Source: Paraspadella gotoi (Eukaryota > Chaetognatha). From it: a stretch of DNA of 64,000 bases. The stretch lies in NCBI GenBank assembly GCA_051294375.1, contig CM119265.1, forward strand, positions 29,426,852-29,490,851, given 5' to 3'. The position numbers and the translations under genes were made by a program. Under the pieces are notes generated by a model. The model made no database searches. It had not been told where the DNA came from and saw only the letters and a program-made list of their open reading frames with translations. The stretch's first letter is position 1. The number at the start of each line of letters is the position of its first letter. Below are positions 25,909 to 35,796 of this stretch, one piece after another.

Positions 25909-26760
25909 TAACTAATATGGGGTCTTGTCATGTTATAAATGAAAAGAATTGTTAGGGTTTAGGGTTAAGCTATGTTTTGGGATTAAGGTTAAATATAGTT
26001 TTATAAATTGAGAAATACATGGTGACAATTTTACAAGCGCCGGTAGAAATATGCTGTCATTTGCAAACCAGTGGTTATTTCATTGATTTTAAAAAATAGT
26101 TGAGTAGAAAATACTGTTACACTTTTATATTGATCAGTTAAGATATGCCTTGACAATGAGTGGAGAAAGTTGGATTTTCAAATCGGGTTTCATTTTCCAA
26201 CTCACTGTTTTTAAATTCAATTTTTTTGGGAACTTTTAGCACTTTTTTAAACAAAGTATTTATTAAAATATTAACAATATTAATATCCTCAAAAAGCCCT
26301 TAAAAATACTAAAGCTCTAACATAAAAAGTAAGCTGCCCAGCCTTGGTTCAATTAAAAGTGTCAAAAGTTAATTATTTAAAATTTTAAATCTTTTTTCAA
26401 AATATGTGGATAAGGCGCTACGTGGGCTGAAGATGACTGTCCGTAACTTCTATAACCCCCTCTAGCAGCCATGGAACGGGTCCCTGGGCTTGGAACCAGG
26501 CTTGAGGGTTTGCCATGCCCCCAAGGCGGCTTACGGCCGTCCTCATGCTTCCCGCAGGGTATTTACTGGGTTGGGATTGAACCCGGTACCTAGTGGTGAT
26601 GGCTGATGGCTTTACTCAATGAGCCACCGGGTCACAACTGAAAGTGTCATGATTCTAGGCGGGGTGAACCTAGGCAATGCCCGACTACAAATATATGACC
26701 TGTTTAAATTATTATAACAAAAAATATTATTATTTATATAAGTATCATGAAAGAGCCTGA
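24270..26760. repeat. Inverted, shortened copy of block B
   Basis: Reverse of about 7000-9800: GC-rich stretch, minisatellite reduced to two units (25366-25440), expanded (TA)n (25862-25905), AT-rich body and reversed SINE. It abuts arm A' directly at about 24270, a different neighbour from the one in the forward copies. Confidence 0.75.
26400..26700 (-). repeat. tRNA-derived SINE, reversed copy
   Basis: Minus-strand reading gives the same SINE body, B box (GGTTCAATCCC) and A box (TGGCTCATTG) as the copy at 7075-7385. Confidence 0.75.
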
Positions 26761-26849
26761 GAAAAAAAGATTTAAGATAGCCAATCACAATTTGATAAAA
26801 ATCATAAATTTACTCTCCAGCTATTGATTTTTAAAAAGATGTCTCGTTT

Positions 26850-27006
26850 TTGAATATCCTAATTTAGAGAAAACAAAGTGTTTTGAAATTTGTGACAACG
26901 ATTTATTTTAATAGACGGACATGTTTCGACTCTTTGGGTTCGAGTCTTCACAAACTTTTCAGTTGTTTTCATTGACTTTGGAGAGAAAGAAAGAAGGAGA
27001 GAGAGA

Positions 27007-27045
<39 letters not shown>

Positions 27046-27160
27046 CTTCCAACAAAGAATTGAGTAAAGGAGAGTGGTCAGATGTGAGGACAGGTGAAAG
27101 TGAGGGAAGGGAAGGAGAGTAAGTAAATGTGAAATTTGGTGAAAAGAGAGAGAGAGAGAG
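26850..27160. mobile_element. Penelope-like element terminal repeat (pseudo-LTR), left copy
   Basis: A segment of about 310 bp, from GAATATCCTAATTTAGAGAA through AGACGGACATGTTTCGACTC to GTGAAATTTGGTGAAAAGAG, is repeated in the same orientation at about 28300-28620, and a diverged inverted version is at 27890-28110. Read on the minus strand it holds stem GACTC/GAGTC followed by GAAACATGTCC, resembling stem II and the GAAA core of a hammerhead ribozyme, while the CTGATGA box is degenerate (TTGTGAA). Penelope-like elements are known to carry such ribozymes in their pseudo-LTRs. Confidence 0.55.
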
Positions 27161-27634
27161 GCAATTTACATCAAGGCCCTCGAACCCTCTTTGAACCGTG
27201 ATGGAGGACGATTCGAACTCCCTCCAAGCTATGATTCGCTTATCAAAACTGTGGTGAAGCACCCAACGCCACCTCAGCCGCACGGTGATTCCCCTGTCCT
27301 CACTCAACGGGTCAGGCGGAGACCTCTCAGCAGGCAATGGACGTCCGATGCCTCAACCGAGCTTGCAGCAACTTGGCGCAACTCTTCTCGTGCTGAGCGT
27401 TGCCCAAAACGACTGCTGCAAGAGGAGGGAGAGGAGTCTGTATCACCTGTCCCCAAACAGGCCCGAACAGGCAATCGCCCACCTCACCGTCAGGTGAGAG
27501 GAGGGCCCTCGGCAGGCCTATCAGGTCAGAGAGATATTCGAGTAGCACTAGGCATTTTTCCAGCCGGATCATTACCAGATCCAGCCCTGTCCCATTCCAC
27601 CACAATATCATCTCAGCCTATGACAAGCCAATGA
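27159..27634 (+). pseudogene. 3' end of a Penelope-like element ORF (GIY-YIG C-terminal signature)
   Basis: The frame opens out of a (GA)n tract with EAIYIKALEPSLNRDGGR, followed by FELPPSYDSLI. This is the conserved tail of the GIY-YIG endonuclease region in Penelope-like polyproteins (E-A-x-x-I ... P-x-L-N-R-D-x-G ... L-P). About 110 further residues, basic and proline/serine rich, run to a stop near 27634. Reverse-transcriptase motifs and the catalytic part of the endonuclease are absent, so the copy is 5' truncated. Part of the downstream segment (QRVRRRPLSRQWTSDAS) has an inverted relative at 29026-29238, read on the minus strand. It lies between the two direct terminal repeats. Confidence 0.6.
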
Positions 27635-27889
27635 CCCGACTACATCGTTAACGTCCCACATTTGCCCGGCTGGGGAGGAGGCCAGCTCATTTTTGAGCTC
27701 TTTTTCTTACCTTACTATTTCACTTATCTTTAACTTATCTATCCCTCATCACTTATTCTTCTATTTCATTTTCTCTTACTAACAATCATCAGCTAACAAT
27801 TAATTTATTATTACTTTTGTTAAATATTTAGTTTTTCTAAAAATTTTTCACTGTTGTACATTGCCTAATGTATTGATCCCTGTGTCTCT

Positions 27890-28115
27890 CTTTCTCTCTC
27901 TCTCTCTTTCTTTTCACCAATTTTAAAAATCATTTGCTCTCTCTTTCCCTACTTTCACCTGTCTCACATCTGACCATTATCCTTGCTCATTCTTTGTTGG
28001 AAACTCTTCTCTCTCTCTTTCTCTCTCTCTCTCAAACTAATGTTTAAAAAATTGGTCTATTGAATTCACTTGCTGATGAAGACTCGCAAACTAAGAGTCA
28101 AACATGTACAATAAT
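27890..28115 (+). mobile_element. PLE terminal segment with hammerhead-like motif
   Basis: Inverted, diverged version of the pseudo-LTR. It contains an exact CTGATGA box (28073-28079), stem GACTC...GAGTC and then CAAACATGT where an active hammerhead would have GAAAC. It is followed by an AATAATAAATT tail. Confidence 0.5.
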
Positions 28116-28299
28116 AAATTAAAATTGCTATTACAACGAATTTTTCGTTTCATCTCTAAATTTATTATAACAAAATATTATTATTTATATAAGTATCAAT
28201 GAAAGAGCCTGAGAAAAAAAGATTTAAGATAGGCCAATCACAATTTGATAAAAATCAATAAATTTACTCTCCAGCTATTGATTTTTAAAAGATGTCTCG

Positions 28300-28625
28300 T
28301 TTTGAATTTGAATATCCTAATTTAGAGAAAACAAAGTGTTTTTTGAATATGTGACAACGATTTATTTTAATAGACGGACATGTTTCACTCTTTGGGTTCG
28401 AGTCTTCACAAACTTTTCAGTTGTTTTTATTGACTTTGGAGAGAAAGAAAGAAGGAGAGAGAGATTGAGAGAGAGAGAGAGAAGAAAGAGAGGAGAGGAG
28501 AGCTTCCAACAAAGAAATCGAGTAAAGGAAGAGTGGTCAGATGTGAGGACAGGTGAAAGTGAGGAAAGGAAGGAGAGTAAGTAAATGTGAAATTTGGTGA
28601 AAAGAGAGAGAGAGAGAGAGAGAGA
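28300..28625. mobile_element. PLE terminal repeat (pseudo-LTR), second direct copy
   Basis: Direct repeat of 26850-27160, with the same minus-strand order of GACTCGAACCCAAAGAGT, GAAACATGTCCGTC. It ends in a GA tract. Confidence 0.5.
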
Positions 28626-28939
28626 GCGACAAAAATTAATACATTTGGTAATGTACAACAGTGAAAAGAAATAAACTAAAAATAAATAACAAAGATTAAT
28701 AAATAATTGTTTGTGAAAAATTGGAGAATTTAAATAATGAAAAATTGAAGAATTGAAATTTGAAATGGAAGAATAAGTTATGAAGGATAGATAAGATAAA
28801 GGTAAGGGAAAAATAAGGTGAGAAAGAGCTCAAAATGAGCTGCCCCCTCCTGGCAGGGGAAATGAAGGGCGTTAACAATGAGCTCGGGTCATTGTCTTGT
28901 AATGGGTTGAGAGGATATTGTGGTGGAGTAGGAGAGGTT

Positions 28940-29300
28940 GGGATCTGGCAAGGATCCTGCTGGAAATATGCCAAGCGCCACTCGAATATCTCTCTGACCT
29001 GATAAGCCTGCCGAGAGCCCTCCTCTCACCTGACGGTGAGGCGGGCAATTGTCTGTTCTGGCCTGTTTAGAAACAGGAGATACAGTACAGACTCCCCTCC
29101 CTTCTCCTGCAGCCGTCGCTTTGGGCGGCGCTCAGTACGAGGAGAGTCGTACCAAGTTGCTGTAGGGTCGGGAGAGGCATTGGACGTCCATTGCCTGCTA
29201 GGAGGCCTCCGCCTGACCCGTTGAGTGGGGACAGTCAAAACATGTCCGTCTATTAAAATAAATCGTTGTCACAAATTCAATAACACTTTGTTTTCTCTAA
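28940..29300 (-). mobile_element. Inverted PLE 3' fragment
   Basis: The minus strand encodes a diverged version of the 27290-27500 segment (TQRVRRRPPSRQWTSNAS) with frame breaks. The AACATGTCCGTCTATTAAAA terminal sequence adjoins it at 29243-29262. Confidence 0.5.
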
Positions 29301-30384
29301 ATATTAAATAACAATGAAAAGAAAGGATTATCACATGTAATATCCTAATTAAATTAAAACTGGACCAATTAAATTTTATACTACAGTATGTAGGAGATTA
29401 ATTTGTGAATTGTCTGAAATGCATATTGTCGTATTCTGATTAAGCTTTGATAAACTTTAATTCTATTACCTTAAAGGTTTAATATTATTATTTTACATTA
29501 GTAAATGATCATGTTTATTTGTGGTTCAATTAATAGCTAAATAATTAATGATTTAATAGTCATAATTGATAGTTTACTACTTTAATTATTCTTTTGATTC
29601 CAGCTGTTTAGTAAAAAAAATTTATTCTCAGAGAATTATCCCTTAGTCAGCTAGGATTACAAGGGTCGGTTTTGAACCACTATGCCCTTGCTAGCTCAAC
29701 ACTTAGGTTTAGTATCCATTAAGATAATAACATGTAATTGCTATCTTTTCATAGGTTTATACTTGAATACATTGCAAGCCTAACTCTCTAGTTCATTAGT
29801 CTTACCAAGTAGCCTTCAAACCATTAAGTTAGTTACTGATTAAATATCCACTGAACCTATATTAACCGATGTCATGTGTAATCAAGGTAACCATAATTAC
29901 AACAGAGATATCCCTCTGTTAGAAGTATTCGTAAGTATATAATTCTCTTCATATTTTTATGGGCTTTCTGAGGATATTAATATTGTTAATATTTTAATAA
30001 ATAGTTTATTTAAAAAAGTGCTAAAAGTTCCCAAAAAAATTGAATTTAAAAACAGTGAGTTGGAAAATGAAACCCGATTTGAAAAGCCAACTTTCTCCAC
30101 TCATTGTCAAGGCATATCTTCACTGATCAATTTAAAATTTTAAAACATAAATAGTTTTAGTATTTTCTACTCAACTAAATTTTAAAATCAATGAAATAAC
30201 CACTGGTTTGCAATTACAGCGCTTGTAAAATTGTCACCATGTATATTTATGTTAAAATTAATTTCTGGGATAAATAAACAAAAATAGGGCACTCTCGGAA
30301 AAAAAAGAATAAAGGGGCACTCTCGAAAAATAGAGCTCCTTCCCCATCCTTAACTTACCCTCTTTTTCCCCAACCAAACCTTAC
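29300..30384. other. AT-rich non-coding stretch
   Basis: 29300-29950 shows no coding signal; a tRNA-like GTGGTTCAAAACC on the minus strand near 29670-29685 may be the B box of another decayed SINE. 29955-30250 is a partial copy of the block B body (compare 7470-7780). 30270-30330 has two copies of AGGGGCACTCTCG-type sequence. Further exons of the NME8/9-like gene are expected on the minus strand to the left, but I could not find them. Confidence 0.5.
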
Positions 30385-30645
30385 CCGCGCCCAATAATTC
30401 CATATCATCTCCGCTGCAACACGGACCCCCAATGAGTCCCCGCCCCGCCGCAGCCTCCGCCGCCTCAGAGCCGCCATCCACGCCTCCTTGCGCGTGCAGC
30501 CCCGTCACGTCCTCTAAAGTCAATGTCTTAGTTCCGCGTCCGACGATTTCTATACCGCGTTCGCGTATCGCGTCCAATATGGCGTCGACGCTTCCGGCTA
30601 GGATCGCGTCCGGTTTGATGATGGCCAGTGTTAGGGGGATTAGAT
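30385..30645 (-). CDS. NME8/9-like exon f (NDK-like domain start)
   Basis: Acceptor CTTCTCCCCAG. Encodes IPLTLAIIKPDAILAGSVDA, then an IRERGIEIV helix-strand and TLTLEDV. An Ala/Gly-rich divergent stretch follows, ending in a CCSGDDMELL segment that aligns with the SGP loop of NDKs. Donor G|GTAAGG. GC content is much higher than the flanks. Confidence 0.8.
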
Positions 30646-33600
30646 CTGGGGAGAAGGAGAGGGAGAAGGGGGAGGGAGGAGAGAGGGAGAAGGGGAGGGA
30701 GGAGGAGGAGACAGGGAGAGGGAGGAGGAGGAGGGGAAAGTATGGGAGGAAAGAGAGAAAGGATATAAGAACAGAAGGAAAGGAAATATTAAAATAAATT
30801 AAAGAGGAAAGAATGCAAGCAAAAAACAGAGATATTACAAGACATTGAAGTGAAAAGGAAAGAAGGAAGGAAGGAAGGAAGGAAGGAAGGAAGGAAGGAA
30901 GGAAGGAAGGAAGACAGGAAGGAAGGAAGGAAAGGAGACACTAAGTTTTAGTCAAATTAACAAAGTAGCTATTATTTGATAATTATTATGTTTATATTGC
31001 AGCTTTCTCTTTAAACCAACTACGTTCAAAAGCGAACTTTGCAAAGGAAAACCCGGATACAGCGAAATTCGCTTTAAACGAACTCGTTTCTCTTTAATGC
31101 GGAAATCGAATCTTCGGTTAATGAGTTTTTTTTGCTGTGGATCATCGCTTCTCTGTCGCTAATGAGGTTGCTCTCTCTCTCTCTCTCTCTCTCTCCTTCT
31201 CTCTCTCTCTCTCTCTCTCTTCTCTCCTCTCTCTCTCTTTCTCTCTTACCGCCATCCGGATCTTCCTCCTCTGGTGGTCTGCTGGCGATTCCCGGTTCTG
31301 ACATGCCTAAATCAAATTTAAATAACCAAATTGAATTAAAAAGAATTAGAATAAAATTTGAAAGGATATTATTAAAGTTGGTTGGTTCAAAAATACAGCC
31401 CTCGTGTTTTCATTTTTTTTTAAATATTTCCTCTTTTCATGCTGACTCTTAAATCTCTCGACTTTCTTTACCTGTAACTTGTTTTCATTATTGCGGTCGG
31501 TCTTTTTCTTCTCTCTCTCNNNNNNNNNNTCTCTCTCACTCTTTTATTCCACAATGAAGAAGAAAGTCTCTTCGCTCACAGACAAAGTAGGTGAAGGATT
31601 CGCAAGAGGCAACCATTTTCCTAAGGAGTGAGGATGAGAAAAAGAAAAGAAAAGAAAAGAAAAGAAAAGAAAAGAAAATAAAGAAAGAAAAAAAGAAAAA
31701 GAAAAAGAAAAGAAAGAAAGAAAAGAAAAGAAAAGAGAAAAAATCGAAAGAAGAAAATGAAAAAAAGAAAATATAAAAATAAAGAAAAGAAAAAAGAGAA
31801 ACTTCGAAAAGAAAGAAATGAAAAAAGAAAATATAAAATAAAGAAGAAAGAAAAGAAAAGAAAGAAAAAGTGAGAAACTCGAAAAGAAAGAAATGACAAA
31901 AGAAAAAATAAAATAAAGAAAAGAAAAGAAAAGAAAAGAAAAGAAAAGAAAAGAAAAGAGAAACTCGAAAAGAAAGAAATGAAAAAAGAAAATATAAAAT
32001 AAAGAAAAGAAAAGAAAAGAAAAGAAAAGAAAAGAAATCAATCATATATGGATTTAGATATGGTACAATCATGTGCAAAAAAAACGCGCCACTTTGTTTC
32101 CGACTTTAAAAATTACCCTTTATACTAATATTTTTAAGAGGAAAGGTCATTCAACTTAACAATGCATAATCTTTGATGTATTAGAGCAAATACATCGTAA
32201 TCACCAGTATTCACCAACAAAAAAGTTTTTATTTATATGTAAACATTCTGTTTTAAATAATTTTTTAATCGGATCTGCTTTCAGCAGATCCCGACTCTGT
32301 AATTCACTTTGTCGGTCAGTCGGTCCGCCCCCTCTTGTCGGGCATTTACTTATATCATGTCAGAACATCGAATTATAAAAAATTATACAAAAAAAATGAT
32401 GTCCGTCCGTCCGTCCATCCGTCTCACCAATTACTCGTAATTGGATTGATGGATTGGAATAAAATTTTGTGTGTGGGTAGTCAAGTGTGTGATTGAGCTG
32501 GATATGATGGAATCGTCCGAGTGGAGATGAGTTTAAATGGAAATTTAAATGCAAGATGTATTAATTAATCAAATAATTAATCAGTTAATTGATCAATTAG
32601 TCTCACTTCTTTTCTACTTCTCTTACATCGTCACAATTCTTCTTCTCACTTTTATTATTATTATTTTCGTCTTCTACATCGGTAAGCACATTTTTTAAAA
32701 ATTTGTTTTTCAATCTGGTTGTTAAAAAATTTTAGGTAAGAAGTTTAAACACGGTAAGGGAAAATTTAGAAGGGGAGAGTTAAACAATTAATCTTGTTAC
32801 TCTGTTGGTTTTCCGGTCTTTAACAAAATCTTTATTTAAATAGATGGTAAAAAAATTCGATCTATACTGAATCTAGACTGAATTTAAAGAGTTGCAGCCT
32901 AAACGATTGTAATAATATTGATTTAAAAATTTGATTAGCAATCTTAAAAACATTTGTGAAAATGTAATAGAGAGTCATTTTGATTAACGTGTTCCAGTTA
33001 GAAAGAATTCAGGGTTAAAGTTTAAAAGTGTTTCATATTCAAGGATACAAGTTGAAATTTAAAAATGTCTCTCTATTAAATTTTTCTAATTCACAAATAT
33101 AAAATTCATAAAAAATATCAGATGGATTGGCCTTTTTTTTTGACCTGCAACTCTTCAGATAGGTTTTTTTTATCTTATATTATAATTAATACCGATATAA
33201 AATGGCGTAGAATGCATCAAATGTTTAAAGTGAATACATTTTAGGAATCGCCAGGAGCTCAGCTTTTTGAAACTGTACTTTATTTTTACTTATTTTCAAG
33301 TTGATTTGAATGACCCTTCAAAAGTAAACAAAATTTAATTGAAAGATGATAAGTTTGGAAACATTTTATTAAAATCAGGCCATCGATTTAGGAGCAGTAG
33401 TTTTTTTAAATAAAGTACTGAATGTAAAAAACCTGATAAATTTAATATTAATCGTTTTTCTTCTGATAGTTTACACTACTTAGAATAAATTAAAAATAAA
33501 AAAAAATTACACTAGACATCCGGAGGAATAGTTGGATAATTTGATTGCCCCAGATCCCTAAATAATAATCTAAAAGTTATTAAAACTTATTAAAGCTTTT

Positions 33601-35796
33601 AAATAAAAGTTTATTTTCTCATTAGGTTTTGGAAAACTCAAGTTCAAAAAATAATATCTCCTAAACCACTTAACCGATTGTAATAAAATTCAACACATTG
33701 ATTTCTTTTTTAAAAAAAATATTTTTTTATATAATTTTTGAAAATATTTTTATAGAGTGTCTGGAATTTAAAGTTACTATAAAGAAGCGCGTTTTTTTGC
33801 ACATGAGTGTACATACTAACATACCTCTATTCTCTCCATTTACTTAAACCACCTCATGGTTTGTCTTTTTCTCTCGCGAACTCACTAAACCAAATTGCAT
33901 CTGATTTGCCCTTATTTTCAGGTTTCAGGTTTTACCAATGACTCTCATCAGTTTTGAATATTTCTTTGGCTTCAAAACTTTGATTCCCTTTAAAATCTGT
34001 CCCCACCTATACTTTGACCTTGTCGGCCACTCACCTTTGACCTTGTCGGCCGCTCACCTTTGACCGTTCGGCCACTCACCTTTGACCTTGTCGGCCACTC
34101 ACCTTTGACCTTGTCGGCTCGCCCTTCTTCCTCGACATTTTTTCCCGTGTTTTTTGCTTCGACTTTCGTTTCTTTTTCTTCTTCATCGTAATCGATCTCG
34201 GGGTCACGAATCTGGGAGAGAACAAGAAGGAGGAAGGAGATCCAGAGAGAACGACGGGACGAGAGAGAGAGCGATGACGCGAGACGATCGACCGAGGGAG
34301 AGAGAGAGAGAGAGGAGAAGAGAGAGAGAAGAGAGAGAGAGAGAGAGAAGAGAGAGGAGAAAGGAGAGAGAGAGGAGAGAGAGAAAGAAAGTGGGGAGAG
34401 AGAGGGAGAGAGAAAGAGAGCGCTGACTTCTCACCTCTTGCCGCTCGGCGAACCCCTGCAAGACTTTCTGCTCTTTGGAGAATTGCTCTTGGACGGTTCT
34501 GCTGATGAGGGGAGCATTGGCGCCTCTGACCACCCCCACCAATTGGCCACCCTGTGGGAAAACAAGATGGCGGACAAATAAAGCGAAAAAGAAAATAGAT
34601 TGAAGCGGGAAGGAAAGAATGAATGAAGAAAGAAAAATTAGGTTTAAACGAGTGAAGTAGAATTAGATAATATTTATTATGGAAAAAAAAACATATTGTA
34701 AAAAAACAAAAATTAAGATGAGAAGCTCAGAAATTGTAAAAGTTAAACGGTGAAAGGAAGGAAGAAATTAGTTACATGAAGAAGGAAAGACGGAATTTCG
34801 AAAGAAATGGTTTAACGTTCGAAATTTTATGTACATTAGTGGAGTTAGAAATGTATTGCAATGACAAATAATTTTTGAATAAATAAATAAGTAAATAAAT
34901 AAATAAACAATTTTTTTTTAAAAATTACAAAAGATAAAATATGCATAGTTTATAATTGAATTTACCCCATAAAACAAATAGCAGGGTCGACATTTCCCGC
35001 GATATTTCTCCAGAGCTTCGATGGAATCGGCCTTGGCGATTGCAAAGTGAAGATTCTTGTCTCCCAATTCGTTCTTAAGTCGCTTCAAGTTGCTGCAAAA
35101 AGAAAAAGGGGAAGTTGCTGCAAGTTATAAATATATCTGTTTTCCTGCAGAGGAATCGTGAAGTTAAAAGAATTAGGACAAACGTGTTGTAAACAAAAGA
35201 GCATCTACCAATTTCTATGCGTAAATTCGATGTCAATGCGGATGTATAGCAAACTAAAATGGCTAAAAAGACTTGTTGCCTAAAATTTAAAAATATTTTT
35301 TTGTGAATTGTTTCGGAAAAAAAGTATTAGAAACCAAAAATAAAAATTTTATTTACTAAAATTAAATCGAAACCAATTTTGTAGCAGATTGTAACGAATT
35401 TAAAATTGATTGAAGCTAAAGCAATGATTTCTTCAATTGGATGCATATTTCACATTGATGTAAACATTACCTAACCATCGCTTTACAAGGCCCGCACCAA
35501 TCTTGGTAGACGTCTATCACAACCAAACCTAAGTTGTGGTTTACAATCGTGAAAAGTCAAGTTTTAAAATTTTAAATAAATACTATTTTTATGTTTTTTT
35601 AATGTTGCCTATTTTTATTTTTTATTTTTCTATTTTTATTTTATTTTTATTTTTAGATCATCTTTTCTTTTATTTCAGCTAATTGCGATTTTTGTCTGTT
35701 TTGTTTTTAAAAATATTATTTTCCTTTCTCACTTATTTCCTTCTTACCTTCGCGAGACATCATTTCCTCCCAGTCTTCTTGGGTTTCTAGCTCCGC
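30385..35796 (-). CDS. NME8: NME8/NME9-like thioredoxin + NDK-like protein, 5' portion (6 exons seen)
   Basis: Exons in transcript order: 35748-35796, 35471-35528, 34966-35092, 34435-34551, 31250-31306 and 30385-30645. The start codon exon and the 3' exons are not found. The product opens with ETQEDWEEMMSREG and a thioredoxin fold whose active site is WCGPC (VVIDVYQDWCGPCKAMVS). It continues with LHFAIAKADSIEALEKYRGK, CRPCYLFYGGG and VVRGANAPLISRTV, all diagnostic of the NME8/NME9 (TXNDC3/TXNDC6) family. An acidic linker (EEEDPDG) leads into an NDK-like domain beginning TLAIIKPDA. In animals these proteins belong to ciliary/flagellar axonemes. Phases agree at every junction except 34435/31306 (0 versus 1), so a small exon is missing or a base has been lost. 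The NDK part is divergent, with an Ala/Gly-rich insertion, and the catalytic histidine region is not in view. Confidence 0.85.
30845..30935. repeat. (GGAA)n microsatellite
   Basis: About 80 bp of almost pure GGAA units in an NME8/9-like intron. Confidence 0.9.
31250..31306 (-). CDS. NME8/9-like exon e (acidic linker)
   Basis: In the frame that joins correctly to the NDK exon it encodes MSEPGIASRPPEEEDPDG, similar in character to the acidic linker of the family. Acceptor GATTTAG is weak. Donor G|GTAAGAG is followed at once by GA repeats. Its 5' phase does not match exon d. Confidence 0.55.
31520..31529. other. Small N run in a CT microsatellite
   Basis: (CT)n on both sides. It lies in the intron where an NME8/9-like exon may be missing. 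Confidence 1.
31635..32040. repeat. (GAAAA)n-rich tract
   Basis: About 400 bp of AAAGA/AAAAG units with interspersed GAGAAACTCGAAAAGAAAGA segments repeated at about 70-90 bp intervals. The apparent T-rich open frames on the minus strand are products of this composition. Confidence 0.85.
32063..33812. mobile_element. TIR-bounded DNA element, ~1.75 kb, non-autonomous
   Basis: The left end reads CAATCATGTGCAAAAAAAAC then GCGCCACTTT. The right end, reversed, reads TACACTCATGTGCAAAAAAA then CGCGC. Both are flanked by TA. Internally, 33510-33760 (GACATCCGGAGGAATAG ... CTCCTAAACCACTTAACCG) matches arm A at 1415-1910, so arm A carries a related element. No transposase frame is seen; the interior also holds the TCAGCAGATCCCGACTC repeat and a TGTCCGTCCGTCC tract. 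Confidence 0.5.
34010..34130. repeat. 23-bp tandem repeat, 5 copies
   Basis: Unit CTTTGACCTTGTCGGCCACT plus CAC, with only a few substitutions, in an NME8/9-like intron. Confidence 0.85.
34435..34551 (-). CDS. NME8/9-like exon d (VVRGANAPL motif)
   Basis: Encodes GGQLVGVVRGANAPLISRTV followed by a helical, charged tail ending GFAERQE. Acceptor TTTTCCCACAG, donor GTGAGAAG; a CT microsatellite begins just after the donor on the transcribed strand. Confidence 0.85.
34966..35092 (-). CDS. NME8/9-like exon c (thioredoxin core)
   Basis: Encodes NLKRLKNELGDKNLHFAIAK, then ADSIEALEKYRGKCRPCYLF. Acceptor TTTTTGCAG, donor GTAAAT. The phase joins with exon b to give a Ser codon. Confidence 0.85.
35471..35528 (-). 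CDS. NME8/9-like exon b (WCGPC active site)
   Basis: Encodes LVVIDVYQDWCGPCKAMV with the redox CxxC pair. The codon split from exon a (G|GT) restores Gly. Donor AG|GTAATG, ends in phase 2. Confidence 0.85.
35748..35796 (-). CDS. NME8/9-like exon a (thioredoxin N-terminus)
   Basis: Encodes AELETQEDWEEMMSREG. Donor GTAAGAA; acceptor CTTCCAAAG, preceded by a (TTTTC)n microsatellite on the transcribed strand that supplies the polypyrimidine tract. 49 nt, ends in phase 1. Confidence 0.75.

Noticed and set aside
27191-27634. Reading the 27.2-27.6 kb frame as an independent cellular gene starting at an ATG-like codon
   Set aside because: The frame extends upstream into the PLE GIY-YIG tail signature and lies between its terminal repeats, so it is a transposon remnant.
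35748-35796. Assigning the NME8/9-like gene as a plain thioredoxin
   Set aside because: The EALEKYRGK, VVRGANAPL and TLAIIKPDA motifs in order require the thioredoxin-NDK fusion family.
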